This document shows, piece after piece, positions 9,070 to 17,613 of a DNA stretch of 64,000 nucleotides. Made by a program: the position numbers and the translations under genes. The stretch's first letter is position 1. Each line of letters begins with the position of its first letter. The notes below the pieces were generated by a model, which was not told the DNA's origin, made no database searches, and worked only from the letters and a program-made list of their open reading frames with translations. Source of the stretch: an alpha proteobacterium U9-1i (GTDB taxonomy: Bacteria > Pseudomonadota > Alphaproteobacteria > Caulobacterales > Aquidulcibacteraceae); NCBI GenBank assembly GCA_000974665.1, contig BBSY01000005.1, positions 62,001 to 126,000 on the forward strand, in the 5' to 3' direction.

Positions 9070-9090
9070 ATGTTGTTTGCGAAACAACAT
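9070..9090. promoter_or_regulatory. perfect 9-bp palindrome upstream of the acyl-CoA ligase
   Basis: ATGTTGTTT, a 3-nt spacer, then AAACAACAT: both arms are exact. It is centred about 35 nt upstream of the GTG start at 9115 and lies alone in an otherwise unstructured 247-nt gap. The shape and position are those of a repressor operator (TetR or similar) controlling the ligase. No regulator gene is adjacent. Binding is inference. Confidence 0.55.
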
Positions 9091-9114
9091 TCGCTGCGAG
9101 CCTAGGCGGCAAAC

Positions 9115-10650
9115 GTGCTGATTGCATCCGTCCAATATGCTGACACCCCTGACGCGATCGCTTTGAGCGATGAGCGCGTTGCGCTGTCGTGGCGGCAGAT
9201 GGCGGAGATGGCGGCGCGGGGCGCGAGCGCATTGCTGGCGCCTGATCCACCACAGCCGCTGCGCGTGGCGATCTTCGCGACAAACAGCACGGAAACCGTG
9301 ATCGCTTACATCGCCGCGTTGCGCGCGGGCGTGTCGAGCGTGCCGCTCAATTTTCACCTGACCGCGGAAGAAGCAGCCTACATCCTCAAGGATTCCGGCG
9401 CGTCGATTTTGTTCGTGAGCCCCGAAACCGCGGAAGCCGGCTTGGCGGCGGCGAAGCTTGCGGGCGTGACGCGCGTGATCGGTTGGCGCACCAATTTCAC
9501 GGGCGTGGAGAGCTTCGAGGATTGGTTGGCGAACGCGCCTGCCAGCGAACCGCCTTCGACCATGCCGGCGCAGCCGCATCTTCACTACACCTCCGGCACG
9601 ACAGGCAAACCGAAGGGCGTTGAGACGCCGCCGAATATGTTTCCAGAGAACGTCACCGTCGCCGAGGCGTTCGAAACGTTCGCGGCGGAGGTCCGCGCCA
9701 CGGGCTTTCAAGGGCCGGTGCTCACGGTGAGCCCACTCTATCACACGAGCCCGATGCGCGCCGTGCGGCTCGTCGCGGGCGGCGCGCCTTTGGTGACGAT
9801 GGCGCGGTTCGACGGCGAGGCCACGCTCGCGGCGATCGAGAAATATGGCGTGAGCACCATCCACATGACGCCGACGCATTTCGTGCGCCTGCTCGATCTG
9901 CCGGACGCGACGCGACGCAAATACGATCTCTCAAGCTTGCGCAAAGTGCGCCACACGGGTGCGGCCTGCCCTGCGCATGTGAAGCGGGCGATGATCGAAT
10001 GGTGGGGGCCGGTGATCATCGAAGTGTATGGCGCGACGGAATCCGGGCCGGTGACGTCGATCTCCTCGGAGGAATGGCTGGAGCGGCCAGGCTCCGTGGG
10101 GCGCTGCATTCCGCCGTTTGAGGTTGAGGTTTATTCGGAAGACGGCGCGCGGCTGGGCGCGAATGCATTTGGCGTGCTCTATTTCCACGACACGACCGGC
10201 CGCGGCATTCGCTACTTCAACGATGCGGACAAATCCGCGCGCTCACACATCAAGCCGGGCACGTTCAGCCTTGGCGAGATGGGCTACGTGGACGATGCAG
10301 GCTACGTGTTCGTCACCGACCGCATCTCCGACATGATCGTCTCGGGCGGCGTCAACATTTACCCTGCCGAGATCGAGCATGCTTTGCTCGAACATCCGGC
10401 CATTCACGATGTCGCGGTGATTGGCGTACCGAATGCGGAAATGGGCGAAGAAGTGCGCGCGCTCGTGGTGCTCGAACCCGGCGCGGCGGTCCCATCAACC
10501 GCGGAGTTGGACGGCTTTTGCCGCGAGCGCCTCGCTGGCTTCAAGCGCCCGCGCTCGTACGAATTTGTGCCCGACGTCGGCCGCAACGCTCTCGGCAAGG
10601 TAAACAAGCGCGCCCTGCGCGCGCCCTATTGGGCCGACGCGCCGCGTTAA
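9115..10650 (+). CDS. AMP-binding acyl-CoA synthetase
   Basis: A 511-residue ANL-superfamily enzyme that adenylates a carboxylic acid and transfers it to CoA. The P-loop motif YTSGTTGKPKG starts at residue 158; the adenine-binding motif YGATESGPVT follows near residue 305; the hinge and C-terminal domain show DMIVSGGVNIYPAEIEHALL (about 405-424), and the catalytic lysine region GKVNKRALR lies at 494-502. The start codon is GTG. Length and motifs suit a fatty-acid or aromatic acyl-CoA ligase, but substrate cannot be read from sequence. There is no neighbouring beta-oxidation gene. A perfect palindrome sits just upstream, suggesting control by a ligand-responsive repressor. Confidence 0.88.
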   Translation: MLIASVQYADTPDAIALSDERVALSWRQMAEMAARGASALLAPDPPQPLRVAIFATNSTETVIAYIAALRAGVSSVPLNFHLTAEEAAYILKDSGASILFVSPETAEAGLAAAKLAGVTRVIGWRTNFTGVESFEDWLANAPASEPPSTMPAQPHLHYTSGTTGKPKGVETPPNMFPENVTVAEAFETFAAEVRATGFQGPVLTVSPLYHTSPMRAVRLVAGGAPLVTMARFDGEATLAAIEKYGVSTIHMTPTHFVRLLDLPDATRRKYDLSSLRKVRHTGAACPAHVKRAMIEWWGPVIIEVYGATESGPVTSISSEEWLERPGSVGRCIPPFEVEVYSEDGARLGANAFGVLYFHDTTGRGIRYFNDADKSARSHIKPGTFSLGEMGYVDDAGYVFVTDRISDMIVSGGVNIYPAEIEHALLEHPAIHDVAVIGVPNAEMGEEVRALVVLEPGAAVPSTAELDGFCRERLAGFKRPRSYEFVPDVGRNALGKVNKRALRAPYWADAPR

Positions 10651-10745
10651 TCTCGGTTCGCGATTTGCAGAATTTCGCCTCGGGCGCGCACGCTTGGCCA
10701 AAACTGGCACAGCGGCGTTGGATATGAGACGCGGGAAATACGAAC

Positions 10746-10997
10746 ATGCCGAAGCTTCGAGCGCACAAAGCCAGTCAACCGGCCGGATGGATTCGCGTGC
10801 CGGAGCACGAGAATTTCGGCTGGGCGCTGCGGCTGCAACTGGCGCCGCATTCGAGCGTCACCGTGCCGGTGCGCGTGCAAACCCGTGACCGCGGCTGGAC
10901 GCAATATTTCTTCGCCGACCTCGACAGCCTGAGCCAAGCCCAGCTCGACCAACTCGCCGCGAACGATTTGTTCGAACCGGCGCAGGACGCGGTTTAG
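10746..10997 (+). CDS. small hypothetical protein
   Basis: An 83-residue protein of unknown function with a plausible codon pattern and an ATG start at 10746, 95 nt after the acyl-CoA ligase. It is soluble, rich in aromatic residues (WIRVPEHENFGWALRL, RGWTQYFFADLDSL), without a signal peptide or membrane segment. I recognise no family. It could be cotranscribed with the ligase. Immediately downstream lies the left arm of a long inverted repeat. Confidence 0.5.
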   Translation: MPKLRAHKASQPAGWIRVPEHENFGWALRLQLAPHSSVTVPVRVQTRDRGWTQYFFADLDSLSQAQLDQLAANDLFEPAQDAV

Positions 10998-11004
10998 CGC
11001 TCAA

Positions 11005-11113
11005 GAGGACCGCCGGCTTCCAGCCGGCATCTGGCTTGGACGCTAGTTAAGTTGACCCGCAATCCAACTCCAAACCCCGCGCGGAAGATGCCGGCTGGAA
11101 GCCGGCGGTCCTC
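11005..11113. repeat. perfect 28-bp inverted repeat with 53-bp centre
   Basis: The arms 11005-11032 and 11086-11113 are exact reverse complements over 28 bases. Each arm also contains two copies of the self-complementary GCCGGC, so each can fold alone. The 53-bp centre has no gene. It lies 7 nt after the stop of the 83-residue gene. On either strand there is no clear T-run after the structure, so a simple terminator is less likely than a small mobile repeat or a RIP-like element. I saw no other copy in the window. Confidence 0.85.
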
Positions 11114-11194
11114 AGAGGCCTGTTGAGAAGGCAGAGTCCGCATTTCGCCGGAAGCAGACATCGCCGAGAGCACTTCACTTTCGCCAGCAATCGA

Positions 11195-11555
11195 ATGACA
11201 TTGTCAGGCATGGTGCGTACGCATTCGCGGAAAATAATCGGTTTGACCGCGTTGGGCGCGGTCCTTACGGGTCTGGGATGCACCTCGGAGCCGCCGCGCG
11301 GGGAGATGGTGCTGGTACGCGTTTTGTCATCCGAAGACATTCGTGTGGGGGCAAGCCCCGCGCCCCTTGAACAACTTGATGCAGTCGTATTGAACGCGGC
11401 CGCAGCCACCGGAAGCGAGCACCGACGACCTTCGCGCAAACGTGCTCATCGCTGTGGCAATTGATGGTGCCCCGCCCGCCGATGTTGCGGAGGTCGGCGA
11501 CGCGTTGAGGGGGTTCGAGCGTGTGATCTACATGGCCGAGGATCGACGTAGCTGA
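11195..11555 (+). pseudogene. frameshifted lipoprotein-like remnant, possibly ExbD/TolR-like
   Basis: The frame opening at ATG 11195 (or 11210) gives a hydrophobic signal-like segment (KIIGLTALGAVLTGLGC) and about 45 residues of sensible protein, then runs into an arginine/histidine-rich tail ending at 11464. Shifting one base between about 11394 and 11420 opens a convincing continuation (residues such as DDLRANVLIAVAIDG and GFERVIYMAEDRRS) to a stop at 11555. Together they resemble the periplasmic domain of ExbD/TolR-type proteins, but this is tentative. The lipobox is weak (GLGC). One net extra base explains the break; no homopolymer is present there, so real decay, a sequencing error and programmed shifting all remain open. 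Confidence 0.5.
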
Positions 11556-11607
11556 TCTCTAACGCTCGATGTCCGCAGCGGGCCGAAGGCGAGCGAACGT
11601 CGCCCGG

Positions 11608-11859
11608 CTACTTCCCCTTCAGCGCCGCCTCGAGCGCCGCGACCCGCTCGCGCAGTTCGTCGGCCTCGGCGCGGGCGTCGGTCGCCATTTGCTTGACGGC
11701 TTCGAACTCGTCACGGCTCACAAGGTCCATCTCGGCCACAAAACGGTCCGCCTGGGCGCGCAGGAAGCCCTGCGCCTCCTGGCCGGCGCCTTGGGCCAGG
11801 CCCATCGCCCCGGTCATCAGCCGGGCCAGATCATCGAACACGGAGCTTTGCGATTGCAT
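11608..11859 (-). CDS. ubiK: accessory factor UbiK family protein (BMFP)
   Basis: An 83-residue protein starting at ATG 11859 (a longer frame begins at 11895, but the conserved region starts at MQSQSSVFDD). The pattern FDDLARLMTGAMGLAQGAGQEA, then a central helix, then a C-terminal coiled coil (RAEADELRERVAALEAAL) is that of the BMFP/YqiC family. UbiK assists late, oxygen-dependent ubiquinone synthesis as a partner of UbiJ in enterobacteria. It diverges from lgt with 73 nt between starts, a common arrangement in alphaproteobacteria. Confidence 0.85.
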   Translation of the reverse strand: MQSQSSVFDDLARLMTGAMGLAQGAGQEAQGFLRAQADRFVAEMDLVSRDEFEAVKQMATDARAEADELRERVAALEAALKGK

Positions 11860-11932
11860 GGGGCCCTGTTTAAGAACCAGGCGCCGGGCGCGCAATGCGG
11901 CCGATCAGCTTTAGAGCCAAGGGTGAACGCGG

Positions 11933-12970
11933 GTGATTTTCGAAGCGATTCAATTCCCCAACATCGATCCGGCGGCGTTGACCATCCCGCCGATCTTCGG
12001 CCTGGGGCCGTTTCACCTGCGCTGGTATGCGCTGGCTTACATCGCCGGCCTCGTGCTCGGCTGGCGCTGGATGGTGTGGCTGATCCGGCGCGATCGGCTG
12101 TGGGCGCCGAACAAGCCGGCGCTCAGCGTGCCGCAGGCGGACGATTTCCTGTTCTGGGCGACGCTTGGCGTCATCCTCGGCGGGCGGCTGGGGTACGTGC
12201 TCTTCTACAAGCCGGACATGATCTGGAAGAACCCGGTCGAGATCCTGCAAATCTGGCAGGGCGGCATGAGCTTCCATGGCGGCCTGATCGGCGTCGCGAT
12301 CGCGGCGATCTGGTTCACGCGCCAGCTGCACGTGGATGAAACGCAATTTGCATCGCTGGCGAAGAAGCATGCCGTCGCCGAGCCGCCATCGGGCGAGCGC
12401 GGCGCGTACATGGAGTTTAAGGGCCTCGGCTGGCTGAAGAAGAGCGAGGCCGAAAGCCTCCGCGAAAAAACCAAGACCGAGAAAGTCGATCTGCTGCGCT
12501 TGGGCGATATCGCCGCCGCAGCTGCGCCGATCGGGCTCTTCTTCGGACGCATCGCCAATTTCATCAATGGCGAGCTTTGGGGCCGTGTCACCGACGGGCC
12601 GTTCGGCGTTGTGTTCTGCAACGATCGCCTGCGGGATTTCACCGGCAATTGCGCCGCCGGCAACGAACCGCGCCATCCAAGCCAATTGTACGAAGCCGCA
12701 CTCGAAGGCGTCGCCTTGTTCGCGATCATCAACATCGCCACGTTGCGGTTTGACTCGCTGCGCCGGCCCGGCGTGAACACCGGCTTGTTCTTGATCTTCT
12801 ACGGCATCTTCCGCGCGATCCTCGAAACCGTCCGCGAACCCGATGCGCATATGCCGGAAGCTTTGCGCGGTATCGTCACCATGGGCATGCTGCTCTCGAT
12901 CCCAATGATCCTCATCGGCGCCTGGCTGATACGGCGGGCCTACGTTTCTCCCAAATTAGCGGCCGCGTGA
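11933..12970 (+). CDS. lgt: prolipoprotein diacylglyceryl transferase
   Basis: A 345-residue polytopic inner-membrane enzyme that transfers diacylglyceryl from phosphatidylglycerol to the lipobox cysteine of prolipoproteins. Diagnostic motifs: FHLRWYALAYIAG near residue 25, MSFHGGLIGV near residue 113, and the Lgt signature FFGRIANFINGELWGR near residue 205. The start is GTG at 11933. It is longer than E. coli Lgt (291) because a charged segment of about 50 residues (about residues 130-180, rich in K and E) lies between the GGLIG helix and the signature helix. Its stop overlaps the GTG of the DUF559 gene (GTGA). It supplies the lipidation needed by the several lipoproteins in this window. Confidence 0.93.
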   Translation: MIFEAIQFPNIDPAALTIPPIFGLGPFHLRWYALAYIAGLVLGWRWMVWLIRRDRLWAPNKPALSVPQADDFLFWATLGVILGGRLGYVLFYKPDMIWKNPVEILQIWQGGMSFHGGLIGVAIAAIWFTRQLHVDETQFASLAKKHAVAEPPSGERGAYMEFKGLGWLKKSEAESLREKTKTEKVDLLRLGDIAAAAAPIGLFFGRIANFINGELWGRVTDGPFGVVFCNDRLRDFTGNCAAGNEPRHPSQLYEAALEGVALFAIINIATLRFDSLRRPGVNTGLFLIFYGIFRAILETVREPDAHMPEALRGIVTMGMLLSIPMILIGAWLIRRAYVSPKLAAA

Positions 12971-13470
12971 GCGCTGGCGAACACCGCGCGTGGCAGGCCT
13001 TGCGCTTGCTGAGAAACGAAGGCGTACACGTCGTGCGCCAACACAAGATTGGACGCTACACCGTGGACTTCGCCATTCGCCGCGCATGCGTTGCTATCGA
13101 GATTGATGGCGGTGTCCACGATATGGAGGGCCGCGCTGAATACGACGCGATGCGCCAAACTCATCTGGAGAACATCGGCTGGTCCTTCGTACGCTTCCGC
13201 TCCGAAGAAACCCACGACGCGAAGGCAATCATCGACAGAGTGCGTGCCGCGCTCCCCCTCCCCTTGAGGGGAGGGGGCAGGGGGCGGGGTGATGCGTCAG
13301 CGATTGAAGATTCGCGTTCAGCGCAGCTCGAAACCGGACATGCGAGCGCATCACCCCACCCCCGGCCCCCTCCCCTCGCGGGGAGGGGGAGTTCCCTCAA
13401 CGCCGCACCCGCGCAAATCGCAAATTGCCGTCGCGTGCAAAGCGATGAGTCTGCGCGCGTCTCTCGTTGA
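12967..13470 (+). CDS. DUF559 domain protein (Vsr-like endonuclease fold) with repeat-derived tail
   Basis: A 167-residue frame starting with a GTG that overlaps the lgt stop. Residues about 5-92 are a DUF559 domain: AWQALRLLRNEGVHVVRQHKIGRYTVDFAI, CVAIEIDGGVHD and a WSFVRFRSEE strand, the restriction-endonuclease-like core with D/E-x-D type residues (VDF, EID). Such genes are common single inserts beside housekeeping genes; function is unknown. From residue 96 to about 142 the frame is encoded by a CTCCCC/GGGGAG inverted repeat and so is not family sequence. The frame ends 26 nt inside midA. The original gene probably ended near residue 95 before the repeat arrived. Confidence 0.75.
   Translation: MSAGEHRAWQALRLLRNEGVHVVRQHKIGRYTVDFAIRRACVAIEIDGGVHDMEGRAEYDAMRQTHLENIGWSFVRFRSEETHDAKAIIDRVRAALPLPLRGGGRGRGDASAIEDSRSAQLETGHASASPHPRPPPLAGRGSSLNAAPAQIANCRRVQSDESARVSR
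13252..13391. repeat. inverted pair of CTCCCC/GGGGAG repeats
   Basis: Arms 13252-13296 and 13347-13391 are inverted copies of a 45-base unit, agreeing at 41 positions. Each unit begins with its own hairpin (CTCCCCTTGAGGGGAG in the left arm, CTCCCCTCGCGGGGAG in the right) followed by a G-rich tail and GTGATGCG. This is the organism's intergenic palindromic repeat family, seen again near 34.5, 37.8 and 63.0 kb. Here it falls inside the DUF559 frame and just before midA. Confidence 0.85.
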
Positions 13471-14488
13471 GAAGATCAAGTACAACGGGCCGATGACGGT
13501 CGCGGAGTACATGGCGGCGTGCCTGTACGATCCGGAGTTTGGCTATTACGCGGCGCACCCCGCCATCGGCGGACACGGCGCGGACTTCATCACCGCGCCG
13601 GAAGCGAGCCAGATGTTTGGCGAACTCATTGGACTTTGGTGCGCCCACGAATGGGCGGCGATGGGCAAGCCGGCGCTCAATTTGATTGAGCTTGGCCCGG
13701 GCCGCGGCGTGCTGATGCAAGACGCGTTGCGGGCGACAGCGCGCATCGAAGGTTTTCACGATGCGCTGAACGTGGTGTTCGTGGAGGTGAGCGCGCCGTT
13801 GAGAGACGAGCAGGCCGAGCGCGTGCCCAGCGCGGAATGGGCGCAGCGGCTGGAGGATGCGCCGCCGGGGCCGTCCATCATCATCGGCAATGAATTTCTC
13901 GACTGCTTGCCGATCCGCCAATTCGTGCGCGATGAAGATGGCTGGCGCGAAAAGCTCGTCGGTCTGGACGACGCGGATCAATTGATCTTCGGCCTTTCCA
14001 ACGCCCTGCCCGCGCCGGACACGGACGATGAGATCGGCGCCGTGCGCGAGATCGCGCCGGCCTTGCCGGCGATCATGTACGAGATCGAGCAGCGCCTGCA
14101 CGACGCGCCGGCCCGCGCGCTCTTCATCGATTACGGCTACGTGACGCCCGAGGGCGCCGACACGCTGCAAGCGTTGGTGAAACACACCAAGATCGATCCG
14201 ATTGAGCAACCAGGAGAAGCCGACCTCACTGCGCACGTAGATTTCGCGGCGGTGGCGAAGCTTGCTGCGGACGCCGGGCTGCAAGTGTCAGGGCCGGCGC
14301 CGCAAGGTTATTTTCTCCGCGCCCTTGGCATCGACGTGCGCGCGGAAAGCTTAAGCCAAGCCAACCCACAACGCGCCGAGCGCATCGCGCGCGAACTCAC
14401 ACGCCTCACGCACCCTGATCAGATGGGCGCATTGTTCAAAGCCATATGCCTCTCCAGTCCGAACCTCCCTCCGCCAGCGGGCTTCTAA
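13445..14488 (+). CDS. class I SAM-dependent methyltransferase, MidA/NDUFAF7 family
   Basis: A 347-residue protein from ATG 13445 (the frame is open further upstream, but that part is repeat and non-conserved). Family features: YMAACLYDPEFGYYAA near residue 22, DFITAPEASQMFGELIGLW near 42, SAM-binding LIELGPGRGVLMQDAL near 77, and IGNEFLDCLPIRQF near 150. The mitochondrial member NDUFAF7/MidA dimethylates an arginine of the complex I NDUFS2 subunit; a similar NuoD/complex I role in this alphaproteobacterium is inference. It overlaps the DUF559 frame by 26 nt and pgeF by 43 nt, so the genes are tightly coupled. Confidence 0.88.
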   Translation: MSLRASLVEKIKYNGPMTVAEYMAACLYDPEFGYYAAHPAIGGHGADFITAPEASQMFGELIGLWCAHEWAAMGKPALNLIELGPGRGVLMQDALRATARIEGFHDALNVVFVEVSAPLRDEQAERVPSAEWAQRLEDAPPGPSIIIGNEFLDCLPIRQFVRDEDGWREKLVGLDDADQLIFGLSNALPAPDTDDEIGAVREIAPALPAIMYEIEQRLHDAPARALFIDYGYVTPEGADTLQALVKHTKIDPIEQPGEADLTAHVDFAAVAKLAADAGLQVSGPAPQGYFLRALGIDVRAESLSQANPQRAERIARELTRLTHPDQMGALFKAICLSSPNLPPPAGF

Positions 14489-15258
14489 GCGCGCAAGCGC
14501 CGCCGGCGTTTCACGCTGACGCACTCACGCGCGTCGGCGTGCGCCACGGCTTCTTCGGCCGCCGCGGCGGCGTGTCGGAAGGGATCTACGCGAGCTTGAA
14601 CGCCGGCCCCGGCTCTCGCGACAATCAGAGCGCCATCGCCGAGAACAGAAAGCGCATCGCCGGCGCGTTCGACGTCGGCGTCGACAAGCTCGTGAGCCTG
14701 CATCAAGTGCATTCGCCGCGTGCGGTGTTCGTCGATGCGCCCTTTCCCGCCGCGCGACCGGAAGCGGACGCGCTTGTGACAAAAACGCCAGGCCTCGTGC
14801 TCACAGCGCTCAGCGCCGATTGCGCGCCGGTTCTGTTCGCGGATGCGCAAGCGGGCGTGATCGCATCGGCGCATGCGGGCTGGCGCGGGGCGATTGGCGG
14901 CGTGCTGGAGGCGACGGTCGCCTGCATGGTCGAAGCAGGCGCGGAGCCAGGCCGCATCGTCGCGGCAATTGGGCCCTGCATCCATCAGGCCTCCTACGAA
15001 GTCGGCCCCGAATTCGAATCGGAGTTTGTGACGGCGAATCCCGCGTATGCGCGCTTCTTCGTTCCGGGCGCGGGCGATCGCCGCCGGTTCGATCTGCCCG
15101 GCTTCTGCGCCGCGCGGCTCCAAGCTCTAGTACTCGCCACTGTGGAGATTTTGCCCCACGACACCTATCTGGGCGCTGAAACGTTGTTCAGCCACCGCCG
15201 TGGCGTGCACGAAGGCGCCCCCGATTACGGTCGCAACTGCGCAGCCATCTCGCTGTAA
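14446..15258 (+). CDS. pgeF: peptidoglycan editing factor PgeF (YfiH/laccase-domain)
   Basis: A 270-residue protein of the YfiH family, which removes wrongly incorporated L-Ser from peptidoglycan precursors and has been reported as a purine nucleoside phosphorylase/polyphenol oxidase fold. Conserved zinc-site segments are visible: LHQVHSP (about residue 85), [11 protein letters not shown] (about 125), [17 protein letters not shown] (about 143) and [12 protein letters not shown] (about 180); LFSHRRG near 245 is the C-terminal signature. The ATG at 14446 lies inside midA; a later start is possible. Gene order midA-pgeF-prs is a known alphaproteobacterial arrangement. Confidence 0.88.
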   Translation: MPLQSEPPSASGLLSAQAPPAFHADALTRVGVRHGFFGRRGGVSEGIYASLNAGPGSRDNQSAIAENRKRIAGAFDVGVDKLVSLHQVHSPRAVFVDAPFPAARPEADALVTKTPGLVLTALSADCAPVLFADAQAGVIASAHAGWRGAIGGVLEATVACMVEAGAEPGRIVAAIGPCIHQASYEVGPEFESEFVTANPAYARFFVPGAGDRRRFDLPGFCAARLQALVLATVEILPHDTYLGAETLFSHRRGVHEGAPDYGRNCAAISL

Positions 15259-15395
15259 CAACGGCGCCCAAAAAAGCGGCGTCATATTCGCAATGCAAAA
15301 CTGTCGTTCTGTTGCAGCAAAACGTCTTTGCGCGCCCCGAGTCGCACGTTAAGAGCCGGCCAAACGCGAATGGATGCGTCGGGGCCCTAGTATCC

Positions 15396-16324
<929 letters not shown>

Positions 16325-16328
<4 letters not shown>

Positions 16329-16630
16329 GTGGCGCGCCAAAGGTGCTCCGGCTCGCGCCGGAATATGGCTGCTGGCCGATCTGGAATCCCGAGCCGAACG
16401 ACACGCACGATTACAATGTCGATCCGAGGACGTTGCCCATAAGCGCCGCGCTCTGCGAGGCGCTTGAGGCCTGGGCGGACGAACACTACGCGACATTGAA
16501 CCAGGATTATCCGCCGGACTCCAAGTTTCCGTCACTTGAAGCGGAGCAAGCCTGGCGCGCGCGGGGCGGACAATTGTTGGCGCAGCTCAAGTCCGAGCTG
16601 CCCGGAGTTGCTTGGACATCGCGATTCTAG
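16325..16630 (+). CDS. small hypothetical protein coupled to prs
   Basis: A 101-residue soluble protein that starts with a GTG overlapping the prs stop codon (GTGA at 16325-16328). The same frame is open upstream inside prs, but that part is antiparallel to nothing conserved. It has the segment [13 protein letters not shown], then [20 protein letters not shown] and a helical, tryptophan-containing C-terminus. I do not recognise a family, though short proteins with this WPLW-type beginning occur beside unrelated housekeeping genes. Coupling to prs suggests coexpression, not necessarily shared function. Confidence 0.6.
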
Positions 16631-16646
16631 CCTCGCACGGGCGCAG

Positions 16647-17453
16647 CTAGTTGCGAACCCTGGTCGCAGCGAACGCGGCAATCGCGCGCCACGTAAAAAC
16701 ACGATGGGCCGCTCCAAGAGGTTGTAGATGACCAGCCCCTGATACGAACGTCAGCAGCGAACGCGGGATCGCATCCGCCAGCGCGTGAGCGCTGTCGCGC
16801 AAAAAGAAATCGTCCGCCCCGCCATTGATGATAAGCACCGCACCCGCCAGCGCGTCGCATTCGGCCGGCGCGATCAGCGCACCTTCGCCAAGGCGCGCGA
16901 GGTCTCCGTAGTGGCGTTGAATGGCGGCGCGTTGTGGTGCGCCCTGCTCCAGAAACGGTGTCACCCATTGATCGGCGCCGGATGTCAGCGCTTGCGATTC
17001 CGCGGCCATCGCTGCGACGTTGGCCGTACTGAACGATGCGCCAACGCCGATCGCCGCAACAGGTTTTCGCCAGGCGGCGGCGAGTTTAAGCGCCGCAAGC
17101 CCGCCGGAGCTCGCACCGACGATCAAGTCGATTGAGTCGCGATGCTCGTGCAGCGCGGCGGCGAGCGCATCGGCGGCGCTTCCATAGTCAAAGCGCTGAA
17201 CCAAAGGCGACGCTCCGTGGCTCGGCAAGTCCGGCGACAAGATCCGTACACCGTGCAGCGCTGCTAATTCCGGCGCTCTCGCCTCCCAGAACCGCCCCGA
17301 AGCGCCAAACGGATGTACAAGCACCCAGCTGCGCGGCCCCTCGCCGACGCTACGAACGTTGATCGGAGCGCGCTCGCCCCAGGCCAAATTGGGCGCAGCA
17401 ATTGACGCAAGGCTGAACCACGCCAATGCGCGCCGCGTGAAAGAGGTGTTCAT
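16647..17453 (-). CDS. exported alpha/beta hydrolase
   Basis: A 268-residue protein from ATG 17453 with a twin-arginine-like N-terminus (FTRRALAWFSLASIAAP) and probable signal cleavage near residue 26. The hydrolase core is clear: VLVHPFGASGRFW (oxyanion HG-type loop, here HPFG), the nucleophile elbow VGASSGG (serine near residue 117), an acid in GGADDFFLRD, and the catalytic histidine in SGAGHLQP near residue 246. Predicted as a periplasmic esterase/lipase-like enzyme; no substrate can be assigned. It is convergent with the prs-linked gene and diverges from the membrane protein at 17614. Confidence 0.78.
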   Translation of the reverse strand: MNTSFTRRALAWFSLASIAAPNLAWGERAPINVRSVGEGPRSWVLVHPFGASGRFWEARAPELAALHGVRILSPDLPSHGASPLVQRFDYGSAADALAAALHEHRDSIDLIVGASSGGLAALKLAAAWRKPVAAIGVGASFSTANVAAMAAESQALTSGADQWVTPFLEQGAPQRAAIQRHYGDLARLGEGALIAPAECDALAGAVLIINGGADDFFLRDSAHALADAIPRSLLTFVSGAGHLQPLGAAHRVFTWRAIAAFAATRVRN

Positions 17454-17613
17454 GGCTGCAGCCAATACGCTCACCCGCGCGTCCGCAAGGCGGCGGCGAC
17501 AAGCCGTTACGGCCAAGCGTTCGTCGCGAGCACACGCCCGTCAGTGGTATTTAGTTGCCGCCTAGCGGCTGCGGGGATAATTATCCGCGCGTGCAATCGC
17601 TGGGGAGCGTCAA

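Noticed and set aside
8965-9879. Long minus-strand frame (304 codons) across the acyl-CoA ligase gene
   Set aside because: It is antisense to a gene with clear ANL motifs, is rich in arginine and histidine, and has no recognisable domain; a shadow of high GC content.
10705-10725. TGGCAC...TTGG, sigma-54-like promoter before the 83-residue gene
   Set aside because: Spacing is 7 rather than 5 and the -12 element is TTGG, not TTGC.
11870-12850. Minus-strand frame of 326 codons over lgt
   Set aside because: Opposite to a strongly conserved Lgt and low complexity in charged residues.
13252-13391. Possible CRISPR-like repeat array
   Set aside because: Just two inverted hairpin units, no regular direct repeats with unique spacers, and no cas genes.
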